Positions 14,473-22,479 of a stretch of DNA of 27,923 nucleotides are shown piece by piece (the stretch's first letter is position 1; the number at the start of each line of letters is the position of its first letter). Source of the DNA: Christensenella sp. UBA4636 (GTDB lineage: Bacteria; Bacillota; Clostridia; Christensenellales; Borkfalkiaceae); assembly GCA_002405915.1 (NCBI GenBank), contig DHMS01000015.1, positions 1 to 27,923 of the forward strand, in the 5' to 3' direction. The notes under the pieces are model-generated. The model was given only the letters and a program-made list of their open reading frames with translations. It made no database searches and was not told the origin of the DNA. The position numbers and the translations under genes are program-made.

Positions 14473-15008
14473 GCATTGCAAGCGAACCACAAATCTTGAT
14501 AGCGGTAAAATTTTTCGGTGCGGGCGCGGCTGCGATGCTTGCGGCGGATTTTTTGCTCGTGCTTTTCGCTCCTTTTCCGTCGCGCGTTAAGGATATTTTC
14601 CGCGCGCTCTTTTTCGCCGCGTTTTCGGCGGTTTTTTATTATTTTCTTGCGTTAAGCCTTACTTTTGAGCAGATCAGGGTGTACATGGTGGCTTCTTTTG
14701 CGTTAGGAACGCTTTTAGAACGCAAAAGTTTCGGTAAAGTGCTTGCAATTATATCGCTTAAAGTGTATAATATAATCAAGAAATTTATTTTGGGGATTGC
14801 TTCGCGCATAAAACGCGCGTTTGCAAAAATACGACAAAGGAGCAATAATGGACGAACAAAAGCTGAAAAAAATACTCGCCGCAAGCGTTTCCGGCGCGAT
14901 ACTTCTTCTCGCGCTGCTTCTCTTCATAATGGTCTATCAAATGCTCGTCATAAAAAACAAGGAGCGCGAACTCGATTCCATAAAAGCCGAAATCGCCGCC
15001 TTGCGTGA
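14469..15008 (+). CDS. yabQ: spore cortex protein YabQ, with a C-terminus running into divIC
   Basis: 179 codons. The first about 115 residues look like YabQ: three hydrophobic helices (ILIAVKFFGAGAAAMLAADFL, IFRALFFAAFSAVFYYFLAL, VYMVASFALGTLLE), then an amphipathic basic segment (VYNIIKKFILGIASRIKRAF). YabQ sits in the outer forespore membrane and is needed for cortex formation. From residue 127 the frame overlaps the divIC coding sequence for 161 nt and reads as an Arg/Lys/Ser-rich tail (RRKRFRRDTSSRAA). That tail looks like an out-of-frame reading of divIC, so the original stop codon was probably lost, or a sequencing frameshift hides it. Position between yabP and divIC is canonical. Confidence 0.82.
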   Translation: MSIASEPQILIAVKFFGAGAAAMLAADFLLVLFAPFPSRVKDIFRALFFAAFSAVFYYFLALSLTFEQIRVYMVASFALGTLLERKSFGKVLAIISLKVYNIIKKFILGIASRIKRAFAKIRQRSNNGRTKAEKNTRRKRFRRDTSSRAASLHNGLSNARHKKQGARTRFHKSRNRRLA

Positions 15009-15111
15009 AGAAAACGAATCTCTCGAAGACGATATCGACAAATGGCAATCAAGCTGGAAAATAGAGGAAAAAGCGAGGGAACTTGGGTGGCGCTATCCCG
15101 ACGACAAATAG
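14848..15111 (+). CDS. septum formation initiator, DivIC/FtsB family
   Basis: 87 residues: short cytoplasmic basic N-terminus, one membrane helix (about 14-34), then a periplasm-facing coiled coil (NKERELDSIKAEIAALREEN, about 37-56) and a conserved-type end with KIEEKARELGWRYPDD (KARE-x-LG-x-x-x-P). Member of the FtsB/DivIC-FtsL-FtsQ division complex. AAAGGAG six bases before ATG fixes this start; the upstream in-frame ATG at 14821 has no SD. Follows yabP-yabQ as in most spore formers. Confidence 0.92.
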   Translation: MDEQKLKKILAASVSGAILLLALLLFIMVYQMLVIKNKERELDSIKAEIAALREENESLEDDIDKWQSSWKIEEKARELGWRYPDDK

Positions 15112-15242
15112 TTTTTAAGGCGTATAGCACGCAGCCTTGCCGCTACGTGGCTTCTCGGTTTCGGTTACGTACGTTTGAGTACGCGCCCGTCAACGCTCGC
15201 AGCCCAGTTGCGGCAATCCTACGCACTCTCCACCTTAAAAAC

Positions 15243-15475
15243 GGTTAACAAGGACAGAAAACCGGCAAGTTGTCATACTTTTCAACTTTCAACTTTCAAC
15301 TTTCAATTTTCAACTTGCTTTGCACCACTCTGAAGCCTAAAAAGGTTGACAAGGGTAAAAAACTTGCAGATTGTCAAAATTTTCAACTTTCAACTTTCAA
15401 TTTTCAACTTGCTTCGCACCACTCTAAGCCCTAAAACGGCTGACAAGAAGAAAAAACTTACAAGTTGGCAATTCT
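15243..15475. repeat. tandem ~100-bp repeat array with inner TTTCAAC heptamers
   Basis: In the 393-bp gap after divIC. Three units begin GGTTAACAAGG (15243), GGTTGACAAGG (15344) and GGCTGACAAGA (15438); the third is truncated. Units 1 and 2 are 101 and 94 bp long; the 7-bp difference is one TTTCAAC heptamer. Each full unit holds a heptamer run (15281-15315 and 15382-15409), ending CAACTTGC and then TTTGCACCACTCT or TTCGCACCACTCT. In unit 1 GCAAGTTG (15265-15272) can pair with CAACTTGC (15311-15318). The preceding 15112-15242 has no gene I can support. Confidence 0.85.
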
Positions 15476-15504
15476 AAATTTACAAAATTTTTTCGGAGTA
15501 AAAA

Positions 15505-16368
15505 ATGAAAGCGGTACTCGATATAGGTTCAAATTCCGTCCGATTGCGTTGTTTTTCGGACGGAAAAATAATGTATAACGGAAAAATAACGTCGCAACTC
15601 GGCGAAAATATGTCGAAAGACGGGCTTCTCGACGAAAATTCAAAAACGAGAACCACAAAAGCCGTAAAAACTCTTGCCGAAAAGGCGGAAGAACTCGGCG
15701 TTGCGCGCGGAAATATTCTTGCATTCGCCACGGCGGCGATCAGAAATTCCAAGGACGGCAGAGCTTACGCCGAAGTTTTAGAAAAGGAAACGGGCGTGAA
15801 TATCGATATAATTTCGGGCGAAACGGAAGCCGAAATAGGTTTGCTCGGCGCGCTTTCGGGCGGCGACGGCGCGGTTATCGATATCGGAGGAGCCTCAAGC
15901 GAACTTGCCGTAAAAAAGGACGGTAAAGTTATTTATTCCCATTCGCTCCCGTTCGGCGCGGTTACTTTATACGACGAATGCGGCGAGGACTTTGACAAAA
16001 TAATTACAAAAACCAACGAACTTGTAAAAACTTACGGACAAGTTCCTCTGTTGCAAAAACTCGTCGGGATAGGCGGCACGGCGACATCCGTCGCGCACGC
16101 GCTTTCGGGGCAAAAAACTTACGTTCCCGAAGTTATACAGGGACTTATCGTAAAAAAAGAGGCTTTAAAAACGCTTGTTTTACGCCTTTCCGTAATGACG
16201 GTTGAAGAAAGAAACAAAATTTTTGCGGACAAAAAACGCGCGCGCGTTATCGTGTGCGGGGGCGCGCTTTTGCTTGCCGTTCTCGACTATCTAAAACTCG
16301 AAGAATTTGCCGCGGGCGAAGCCGACAATCTCGAAGGGTATTGTCTTTTTAAAACGGGTGCTTTATGA
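15505..16368 (+). CDS. Ppx/GppA-family phosphatase-like protein
   Basis: 287 residues of the ASKHA fold. Phosphate loops DIGSNSVRLRCF (6-17) and VIDIGGASSELAV (124-136), the catalytic-acid region SGETEAEIGLLGAL (104-117) and GIGGTATSVAHAL. Length fits single-domain Ppx/GppA proteins acting on polyphosphate or (p)ppGpp; which one cannot be told, and the exopolyphosphatase C-terminal domain is absent. The N-terminus has SVRLRC where many members have SxRLxI/V. SD CGGAG upstream. Overlaps the metalloprotease-like gene by 4 nt, so they form one transcription unit. Confidence 0.9.
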   Translation: MKAVLDIGSNSVRLRCFSDGKIMYNGKITSQLGENMSKDGLLDENSKTRTTKAVKTLAEKAEELGVARGNILAFATAAIRNSKDGRAYAEVLEKETGVNIDIISGETEAEIGLLGALSGGDGAVIDIGGASSELAVKKDGKVIYSHSLPFGAVTLYDECGEDFDKIITKTNELVKTYGQVPLLQKLVGIGGTATSVAHALSGQKTYVPEVIQGLIVKKEALKTLVLRLSVMTVEERNKIFADKKRARVIVCGGALLLAVLDYLKLEEFAAGEADNLEGYCLFKTGAL

Positions 16369-17432
16369 CGAAAGAAAAAATAGAAAAATTAGTTAACGAC
16401 GACGGTTTTACGCGGCTTATAGCGGTTGTTTGCGTGGTTTTGGGCGTTGCGACCGTAATTTCGGGCTTCTTTATATACCCCGTAAGCGGCGCGGGACCGA
16501 TTTTACTTAGAATTTTGCTCGTTTTTGTCGGCGCGGGCGCGGGATATTTCTTGCACAATGCGTTACACGAGCTGTTCCATGCGCTCTTTGCCGCGATTTT
16601 CGGCTCCACAGTGACGGAAATTTGCTTTTGGGGCGTGAAAATAAGCAAATTCAAGCCTAAAATATCGCTCGTATATTCCTCTTTGCACGCGGGTTGGACG
16701 GTTTTTTACGTTAAAAAGCCGGAAAAAGCTCAAACCGCGCTTACCGCTTCTCTCGCGGGCGGGCTTGCGGGGAGCTTGCTGTCAATCATCTTATGCGTTA
16801 TTTTTGCGGTAGTTATCCAAAACGGTTATACCTTCGAACTGTTCGTTTCGGCGGCGTTCCCAGCGTTTTATATGCTCCTTATCAACTTTTTGCCGTTTAC
16901 CGACAACGACGGCTCGCTCATATTTAGAGCCGACAAGGACGTTTACGTCAAAACGCTTGCCGCGTTCGAAACCGAAAGCCGACTTTTTGCCGGCGAAACG
17001 CTTGAAAAGGCTTTCCCCCTGACTATCGAAAGGCTTTACGGCAAACGCCCGACTACTTATTACGACTGCTTGTTTATGCTTTCGAAAGGCGATTTGGCGA
17101 CCGCAAAACTCATTGCGGACAAGCTCGTCAAAAACCCGCAAACGCCCGATAACGAAGTTATAGCCCTACTTGTCGAAAGATTTTTCATCGCTTGCTTAGA
17201 AAAAGACGAGCAAAAAGTAGAACTACTTTTGCCCGAGGTGGAGGGGACGTTCGACGAGAATTTATCTTCTTGTCGCGCTCATGCCGCTTATCGGCTTTTT
17301 AAAGGCGAAAAGGAATGGGCTAAGGTAATTGCAACTTCTTTTTACGCTTTAAGCGAAAATTGCCCTTTAAAAGGGCTTGGCGCGACCGAAAGACAAATCT
17401 TCGATAAGTTTATCGAACCCCTGTTAAATTAA
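16365..17432 (+). CDS. M50-like (site-2-protease type) membrane metalloprotease
   Basis: 355 residues with about five membrane helices in the first 185. Zinc-binding HELFH at 68-72 lies inside a membrane helix (NALHELFHALFAAIFG), and a second motif LPFTDNDG (176-183, Asp182 the likely third ligand) follows; HExxH plus LPxxxxDG is the site-2-protease signature. The C-terminal half (from about 225) is soluble and alpha-helical, with TPR-like helix pairs (TTYYDCLFMLSKGDLATAKLIADKLVKN). It probably cleaves membrane-embedded substrates such as anti-sigma factors or signal peptides; the substrate is unknown. Translationally coupled to the Ppx/GppA-like gene and followed by a terminator. Confidence 0.75.
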   Translation: MTKEKIEKLVNDDGFTRLIAVVCVVLGVATVISGFFIYPVSGAGPILLRILLVFVGAGAGYFLHNALHELFHALFAAIFGSTVTEICFWGVKISKFKPKISLVYSSLHAGWTVFYVKKPEKAQTALTASLAGGLAGSLLSIILCVIFAVVIQNGYTFELFVSAAFPAFYMLLINFLPFTDNDGSLIFRADKDVYVKTLAAFETESRLFAGETLEKAFPLTIERLYGKRPTTYYDCLFMLSKGDLATAKLIADKLVKNPQTPDNEVIALLVERFFIACLEKDEQKVELLLPEVEGTFDENLSSCRAHAAYRLFKGEKEWAKVIATSFYALSENCPLKGLGATERQIFDKFIEPLLN

Positions 17433-17452
17433 ACGAAATATCTTTTTTAACG

Positions 17453-17489
17453 GCTCTCCCGCGTAAATTGCGCAAAGGAGAGCTTTTTT
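17453..17489 (+). terminator. terminator of the Ppx-M50 unit
   Basis: GCTCTCC (17453-17459) / GGAGAGC (17477-17483), then TTTTTT. Confidence 0.88.
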
Positions 17490-17531
17490 CTGCCCGAAAA
17501 CAAAAACGCAACGAAAAGCAAAAGCTTCTCT

Positions 17532-17584
17532 CATGCGCGTGCATGCACATACGCATGTATGTACGCGTACGCCCGTATGCGCAC
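17532..17584. other. alternating pyrimidine-purine tract upstream of gyrB (Z-DNA prone)
   Basis: From 17532 to 17572, 41 consecutive bases alternate pyrimidine-purine without a break, mostly CG, CA/TG and TA steps (starts CATGCGCGTGCATGCACATA). After two C the pattern resumes for 11 bases (17574-17584). It is non-coding, between the preceding terminator and the gyrB promoter, about 40 bp upstream of the -35. Sequences of this kind flip to Z-form under negative supercoiling. Confidence 0.85.
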
Positions 17585-17621
17585 CCGACAAAAATTAAAA
17601 TATAAGAAAGCCGAAAAACGC

Positions 17622-17650
17622 TTTACTTTTCTTTAATTTTATTGTATAAT
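17622..17650 (+). promoter_or_regulatory. gyrB-gyrA promoter
   Basis: TTTACT (17622-17627), 17-bp spacer, perfect TATAAT (17645-17650). The start of transcription would be near 17657, giving a leader of about 30 nt. Confidence 0.8.
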
Positions 17651-17687
17651 CGATACAAAGAAAAATTTTAGGGAGTTGAAACCAAAA

Positions 17688-19598
17688 ATGGCGGAAAACA
17701 AAGTAGAAGGAACTTACGGCGAGGCTCAAATTCAAGTTCTCGAAGGGCTTGAACCCGTTCGTAAACGTCCGGGCATGTACATCGGTTCGACCGATTCGAG
17801 GGGGCTTCATCACCTCGTGCAAGAAATCGTGGATAACTCCATCGACGAAGCTCTTGCTGGGTACTGCGACCTTATCAAGGTCGTAATCAACAAAGACGGG
17901 TCTTGCACCGTCGAGGACAACGGCAGAGGTATACCGACCGACATTCACCATGCGGAAGGCGTTTCCGCGGTCGAGGTCGTTTTAACGAAGCTTCACGCGG
18001 GCGGCAAATTCGGCGGCGGCGGATACAAAATTTCCGGCGGTCTTCACGGCGTAGGCATTTCGGTCGTCAACGCGCTTTCCGAATGGCTTGAAGTGGAAGT
18101 TTGCCAAAAGGGCAAACGTTTCCGTCAACGCTACAACCGCGGTGTTCCGCAAACGCGCCTGCAAGTAGTAGGCGAAGCGGATACTACGGGTACAAAAGTT
18201 ACCTTTATGCCGGACGACGAAATTTTCGAATCGACTGAGTTTTCGTACGAGAACCTTAAAACCCGTTTGCGCGAGCTTTGCTACCTCAATAAGGGGTTAA
18301 GAATAAGAATAGAAGATTTGCGCCCCGAAGAGCCTAAAAAGGACGAATTTTGCTTCGAAGGCGGCATACGCCACTTCGTAGAGGATTTGAACAAGAACAA
18401 AACCGTTCTTCTCCCCGAACCTATATACTTCGAAGAAACTTACGGCGATGTAGTGGTTGAAATTTCGATGCAGTATAACGACGGTTATAACGAAACGGTG
18501 TTCGCTTTCGCAAACAACATCAACACCGAGGAAGGCGGTACGCACCTTGACGGATTCAAGGCTTCTTTGACGAAACTTTTGAACGAGTACGGCAAAAAAC
18601 TCAACGTTTTAAAGGACGACGACAAAGATAAGCTTTCCGGCGAGGACGTCAGAGAGGGCTTGACCGCCGTTATTTCCGTAAAACTGCCCGACCCCTTGTT
18701 CGAAGGACAGACCAAAACCAAGCTCGGCAATTCCGAGATAAGAGGGCTTGTCGGCAAGGCTATGCAAGAAGCTTTGGGTACTTACCTCGAAGAAAACCCG
18801 GCAAGGGCGAAAGAACTTATTTTAAAATCGGTAACCGCTAAGCGCGCGAGAGAAGCGGCGAGAAAGGCGAGAGAAGCTACGCGTAAAAGCGCGTTCGAAG
18901 GCTCGGCTCTTCCCGGCAAGCTTGCCGACTGCTCCGAAAAGAACGCCGAACTTTGCGAAATTTTCCTCGTCGAAGGCGATTCCGCAGGCGGCACCGCAAA
19001 GCAAGGCAGAGACAGGCGTTTCCAAGCAATCTTACCTTTGCGCGGCAAAATTTTGAACGTAGAAAAGGCGCGTATCAACCGCGTTCTCGAAAACGACGAA
19101 ATCAAAGCCATGATTACCGCGTTCGGCGGCGGCATGCAAGACGATTTCGACGTTAAAAAGCTCCGTTACGACAGAATAATCTGCATGACCGATGCCGACG
19201 TCGACGGCAGCCACATAAGAATACTTCTTTTAACTTTCTTCTTCCGCTTTATGCGCCCGCTCGTAGAGCAAGGTCACGTTTATATCGCGCAACCGCCGCT
19301 TTATAAAGTCACGAAGAACAAAGTAGACAATTATTTTTACAGCGATAAAGAACTTTCCGACTTTTTGGCTGCGAACGGCAAGTGCGATATTCAGCGTTAC
19401 AAAGGCTTGGGCGAAATGAACGCCGAACAGCTTTGGGAAACGACGATGAACCCCGCGACCCGTACCATGCTCAAAGTCACCGTCGAAGACGCGGTGCAAG
19501 CCGACGCAATGTTTACGCTTCTGATGGGCGACGACGCCGAACCGCGCCGTAACTTCATCGCGGAAAACGCTAAGCTCGTAAGCGATTTGGACGTATAA
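17688..19598 (+). CDS. gyrB: DNA gyrase subunit B
   Basis: 636 residues, the short Gram-positive form without the proteobacterial insert. GHKL ATPase: Glu46 and Asn50 (QEIVDNSIDEALAG), DNGRGIP (77-83), lid HAGGKFGGGGYKISGGLHGVG. TOPRIM domain: EGDSAGG (from Glu429) and DADVDGSHI (Asp502, 504, 506). Ends NFIAENAKLVSDLDV. Supplies ATP hydrolysis for negative supercoiling with GyrA, 18 bp downstream. Start is the ATG at 17688 with AGGGAG (17670-17675) 12 bases away; the in-frame TTG at 17676 directly abuts the SD and cannot be used. recF and dnaA are not adjacent, so gyrB-gyrA is separated from the usual origin cluster. Confidence 0.98.
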   Translation: MAENKVEGTYGEAQIQVLEGLEPVRKRPGMYIGSTDSRGLHHLVQEIVDNSIDEALAGYCDLIKVVINKDGSCTVEDNGRGIPTDIHHAEGVSAVEVVLTKLHAGGKFGGGGYKISGGLHGVGISVVNALSEWLEVEVCQKGKRFRQRYNRGVPQTRLQVVGEADTTGTKVTFMPDDEIFESTEFSYENLKTRLRELCYLNKGLRIRIEDLRPEEPKKDEFCFEGGIRHFVEDLNKNKTVLLPEPIYFEETYGDVVVEISMQYNDGYNETVFAFANNINTEEGGTHLDGFKASLTKLLNEYGKKLNVLKDDDKDKLSGEDVREGLTAVISVKLPDPLFEGQTKTKLGNSEIRGLVGKAMQEALGTYLEENPARAKELILKSVTAKRAREAARKAREATRKSAFEGSALPGKLADCSEKNAELCEIFLVEGDSAGGTAKQGRDRRFQAILPLRGKILNVEKARINRVLENDEIKAMITAFGGGMQDDFDVKKLRYDRIICMTDADVDGSHIRILLLTFFFRFMRPLVEQGHVYIAQPPLYKVTKNKVDNYFYSDKELSDFLAANGKCDIQRYKGLGEMNAEQLWETTMNPATRTMLKVTVEDAVQADAMFTLLMGDDAEPRRNFIAENAKLVSDLDV

Positions 19599-19616
19599 TA
19601 AAAGGAGTAATCGAAA

Positions 19617-22214
19617 ATGGCGAAAAAACAATCTTCTCCCGAACTTACTCAGGAGTTTAAAAAGACTCTCGAACAAACCAAGCTCATTAACGTCGAGGTC
19701 GATAACGAAATGAAACGTTCCTTTATAGCTTACGCTATGGCGGTTAACGTTTCGAGGGCTATTCCGGACGTTCGCGACGGTTTAAAGCCCGTACACAGAA
19801 GAATACTTTATTCGATGAACGAGATAGGTTTAACGCCCGATAAAGCGTATAAAAAGTGCGCTACCATCGTCGGTGACGTTCTCGGTAAATACCACCCGCA
19901 CGGCGACAGCTCCGTTTACGACGCGCTCGTCCGCTTGGCGCAAGACTTTTCCATTAACCTCCCGCTCGTAGACGGTCACGGCAACTTCGGCTCGGTCGAC
20001 GGCGACCCGCCCGCGGCTTACCGTTACACCGAAGCGCGTATGAGCAAGCTCGCAATGGAAATGCTCCGCGATATCGACAAGGAAACGGTAGACTTCTACC
20101 CCAACTTCGACGATACGCGTATGCAGCCTACCGTTCTCCCCGCAAGGTACCCTAACCTTCTCGTAAACGGCTCGGACGGTATAGCCGTCGGTATGGCGAC
20201 CAACATTCCTCCGCACAACCTTAAAGAAGTAATAAACGGCACGATAGCCTTAATGGATAACCCCGATATCACTATCGAGGAACTTATGGAATATATTCCC
20301 GCCCCCGACTATCCCACGGGCGCGATACTCCTCGGCAGAGCCGGTATCAAGCAAGCGTACATGACGGGCAAGGGCAGCTACGTTCTCCGTTCCCGTTGCG
20401 AAATCGAAGAATTCAACAACGGCACGAGAAACCGTATTATCGTAACCGAACTACCCTATCAGGTAAACAAGCAAAAACTCATCGAAACCATAGCCGATAT
20501 GGTTAAGAATAAAAAAATCGACGGTATTTCCGATATCAACGACGAGTCCGACCGTCAGGGTATGAGAATCGTTATCGAAATCAAAAAGGATTTCAATCCG
20601 CAAGTCGTTCTCAACACGCTTTATAAGCACACCCAGCTTCAAACGAGCGACGGCATAACGCTTCTTGCGCTCGTGGACGGCGAACCGAAGATTTTAACGC
20701 TCAAAGATATTTTGGCGGAATACGTAAAACACCAGATAGACGTTACCGAAAGAAAGACCCGCTACGACCTTAACAAAACGCAGGAACGCGAACATATCGT
20801 AAAAGGCTTGGTTATTGCCTTAACGGACATCGACGAAGTTATAGCTATAATCAAACGCTCAAAAGACCGTTACGAAGCCGCCGCAAACCTAATGGCGAGA
20901 TTCGAACTTTCCGATAAGCAGGCTAACGCAATCCTCGAAATGAGATTGCAACGCTTAACTTCCTTGGAAGTCGAAAAGCTCAAAGAGGAACTTGCCGAGC
21001 TTGACGCGACTATCGCGGACTTGAAAGACATTTTGGCGAAGCCGGAAAGAGTACGCCAAATCATAAAGGACGACCTTCTTTCTCTTACCGTCAAGTACGA
21101 CACGCCGAGAAAGACCGAACTTTCCTACGACCCCGCTTCCATCGAAGACGCAGACCTTATCGCGCGCGAGGACGTCGTTATTTCTATGACGCACCTCGGG
21201 TACATCAAGAGATTGCCGGTCGCCGAGTATAGGGCGCAACGCCGCGGCGGAAGAGGCGTGACGGCGCACAAGCCTAAGGACGAGGATTTCGTCGAAAAGA
21301 TGTTCGTATGTTCCACGCACGACAGATTGCTGTTCTTTACCAACTTCGGCAAGGCTTACGCAACGGTTGCGTTCTTAGTTCCCGAAGCGCAACGCACGGC
21401 GCGCGGCAGAGCGTTAGTCAACCTCTTGCAGCTTTCCGACGGCGAAAGAGTTACAGCTATGCTCGATTGCAACGAGGACGCGGAAGGCTATATCGTCATG
21501 ACGACCAAGAACGGTCTTATCAAAAAGACGGCGATTTCCGAATTTGCCAATATAAGGAAAACGGGTAAGATTGCAATCAACCTCGTGGAGGGCGACGAAC
21601 TCATTTCCGCGGGTATCTGCTCGGGCGAGGACCAGTTCATCATCGCTTCGCGTTCCGGTAAGTGTATACGTTTTGCAGAAACGGACGTAAGAGCGACCGG
21701 CAGAGATACGCAAGGCGTAAAGGCGATAGAGCTTGACGACGACGACTTCGTAACCGATATGCTTATCGTCAAAGAGGGTTACGACATACTCACTATCACC
21801 GCGAAAGGCTACGGCAAGAGAACGGATATAGAAGATTACCGTTTGCAGAACCGCGGCGGAAAAGGTATAAAAGCCGGTAACTTCAACGAAAAAACGGGCT
21901 TGCTCGTCAATATGAAGATGGTTACCGAAAACGACGACGTAATGATTATCACCGAAAACGGCACCATTATAAGAACGCACGTCAAGGATATCTCCAAGAT
22001 AGGCAGAGATACGCGCGGCGTAATCATAATGCGCCTTGACGACGGCGAAGTTTCCACCGTTTCCGTTACTCCCGCAGAGGACGATGACGAAACGGAAGGA
22101 GAAGCCGTTGACGGGGAAATCGCAACCGAAGAAGGAGCGACCGAAAGCGCGGAAGGTGTCGAACAGACCGCCGAAAGCACGGAAAGCGGCGAAGAATCTG
22201 GCGATAACGAATAA
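19617..22214 (+). CDS. gyrA: DNA gyrase subunit A
   Basis: 865 residues. Catalytic Tyr137 in AAYRYTEARM; the quinolone-resistance region reads HPHGDSSVYDALVRLAQ with Ser98 and Asp102 (E. coli Ser83 and Asp87), the usual sensitive residues. GyrA box QRRGGRG at 541-547 marks this as gyrase rather than topoisomerase IV; the C-terminal domain is a six-bladed beta-pinwheel with repeated GYGKRT- and GRDTQG-type motifs. The last about 45 residues are a disordered acidic tail rich in Glu, Asp, Ser, Thr and Gly. AAAGGAG nine bases before ATG. Operon with gyrB; ends before the terminator at 22273. Confidence 0.98.
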   Translation: MAKKQSSPELTQEFKKTLEQTKLINVEVDNEMKRSFIAYAMAVNVSRAIPDVRDGLKPVHRRILYSMNEIGLTPDKAYKKCATIVGDVLGKYHPHGDSSVYDALVRLAQDFSINLPLVDGHGNFGSVDGDPPAAYRYTEARMSKLAMEMLRDIDKETVDFYPNFDDTRMQPTVLPARYPNLLVNGSDGIAVGMATNIPPHNLKEVINGTIALMDNPDITIEELMEYIPAPDYPTGAILLGRAGIKQAYMTGKGSYVLRSRCEIEEFNNGTRNRIIVTELPYQVNKQKLIETIADMVKNKKIDGISDINDESDRQGMRIVIEIKKDFNPQVVLNTLYKHTQLQTSDGITLLALVDGEPKILTLKDILAEYVKHQIDVTERKTRYDLNKTQEREHIVKGLVIALTDIDEVIAIIKRSKDRYEAAANLMARFELSDKQANAILEMRLQRLTSLEVEKLKEELAELDATIADLKDILAKPERVRQIIKDDLLSLTVKYDTPRKTELSYDPASIEDADLIAREDVVISMTHLGYIKRLPVAEYRAQRRGGRGVTAHKPKDEDFVEKMFVCSTHDRLLFFTNFGKAYATVAFLVPEAQRTARGRALVNLLQLSDGERVTAMLDCNEDAEGYIVMTTKNGLIKKTAISEFANIRKTGKIAINLVEGDELISAGICSGEDQFIIASRSGKCIRFAETDVRATGRDTQGVKAIELDDDDFVTDMLIVKEGYDILTITAKGYGKRTDIEDYRLQNRGGKGIKAGNFNEKTGLLVNMKMVTENDDVMIITENGTIIRTHVKDISKIGRDTRGVIIMRLDDGEVSTVSVTPAEDDDETEGEAVDGEIATEEGATESAEGVEQTAESTESGEESGDNE

Positions 22215-22256
22215 AATTTTATCGAATACAAAAGACGGATTAGAAAGCAAAATAGG

Positions 22257-22282
22257 TCGATAATCGACTTATAGACGGACTT
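22257..22282 (+). repeat. dispersed ~26-bp intergenic repeat, copy 4
   Basis: Begins TCGATAATCGACTTATAG and ends ACGGACTT; used here as the reference copy. The inner GTCGATAATCGAC (22256-22268) is itself palindromic. Its right part is the 5' arm of the gyrA terminator. Confidence 0.75.
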
Positions 22283-22295
22283 ATCCGTCTTTTTC
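22273..22295 (+). terminator. terminator of gyrB-gyrA
   Basis: AGACGGA (22273-22279) / TCCGTCT (22284-22290), loop CTTA, then TTTT. A second AGACGGA at 22233-22239 can pair with the same 3' arm. Confidence 0.85.
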
Positions 22296-22372
22296 GCGTT
22301 TTACGGCGGGAAAAGTCTTTTTTGTGTGTTCTGTCCGAAATGAAAAATTTTTGCTAAATAATTGAAAAATCC

Positions 22373-22401
22373 TTTATTTTTTTTAAAAGTTATGGTACAA
22401 T
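22373..22401 (+). promoter_or_regulatory. promoter of the four-TM protein gene (extended -10)
   Basis: TACAAT (22396-22401) with TGG before it (extended -10, TG-n) and a weak -35 TTTATT (22373-22378) at 17 bp. Confidence 0.6.
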
Positions 22402-22449
22402 AATCTCAACGAAGCAAGTAGCGCAAAGCAAAGCTTTGAATTATATTTT

Positions 22450-22468
22450 ATCCGTCAAGAAAACGGAT
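22450..22468 (+). promoter_or_regulatory. hairpin directly before the SD of the four-TM gene
   Basis: ATCCGT (22450-22455) / ACGGAT (22463-22468), loop CAAGAAA, followed by GGGAGG. It could modulate translation start. Confidence 0.45.
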
Positions 22469-22479
22469 GGGAGGGAATT

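Noticed and set aside
15112..15248. 68-codon frame after divIC (15042-15248)
   Set aside because: Begins inside divIC in another frame, no SD, no recognisable motif.
15281..15411. CRISPR-like or coding interpretation of the TTTCAAC runs
   Set aside because: Pure tandem heptamers without spacers; frames across them lack SD and homology.
17676..17687. TTG start for GyrB adding four residues
   Set aside because: The TTG directly abuts AGGGAG, leaving no spacing; the ATG at 17688 fits known GyrB N-termini.
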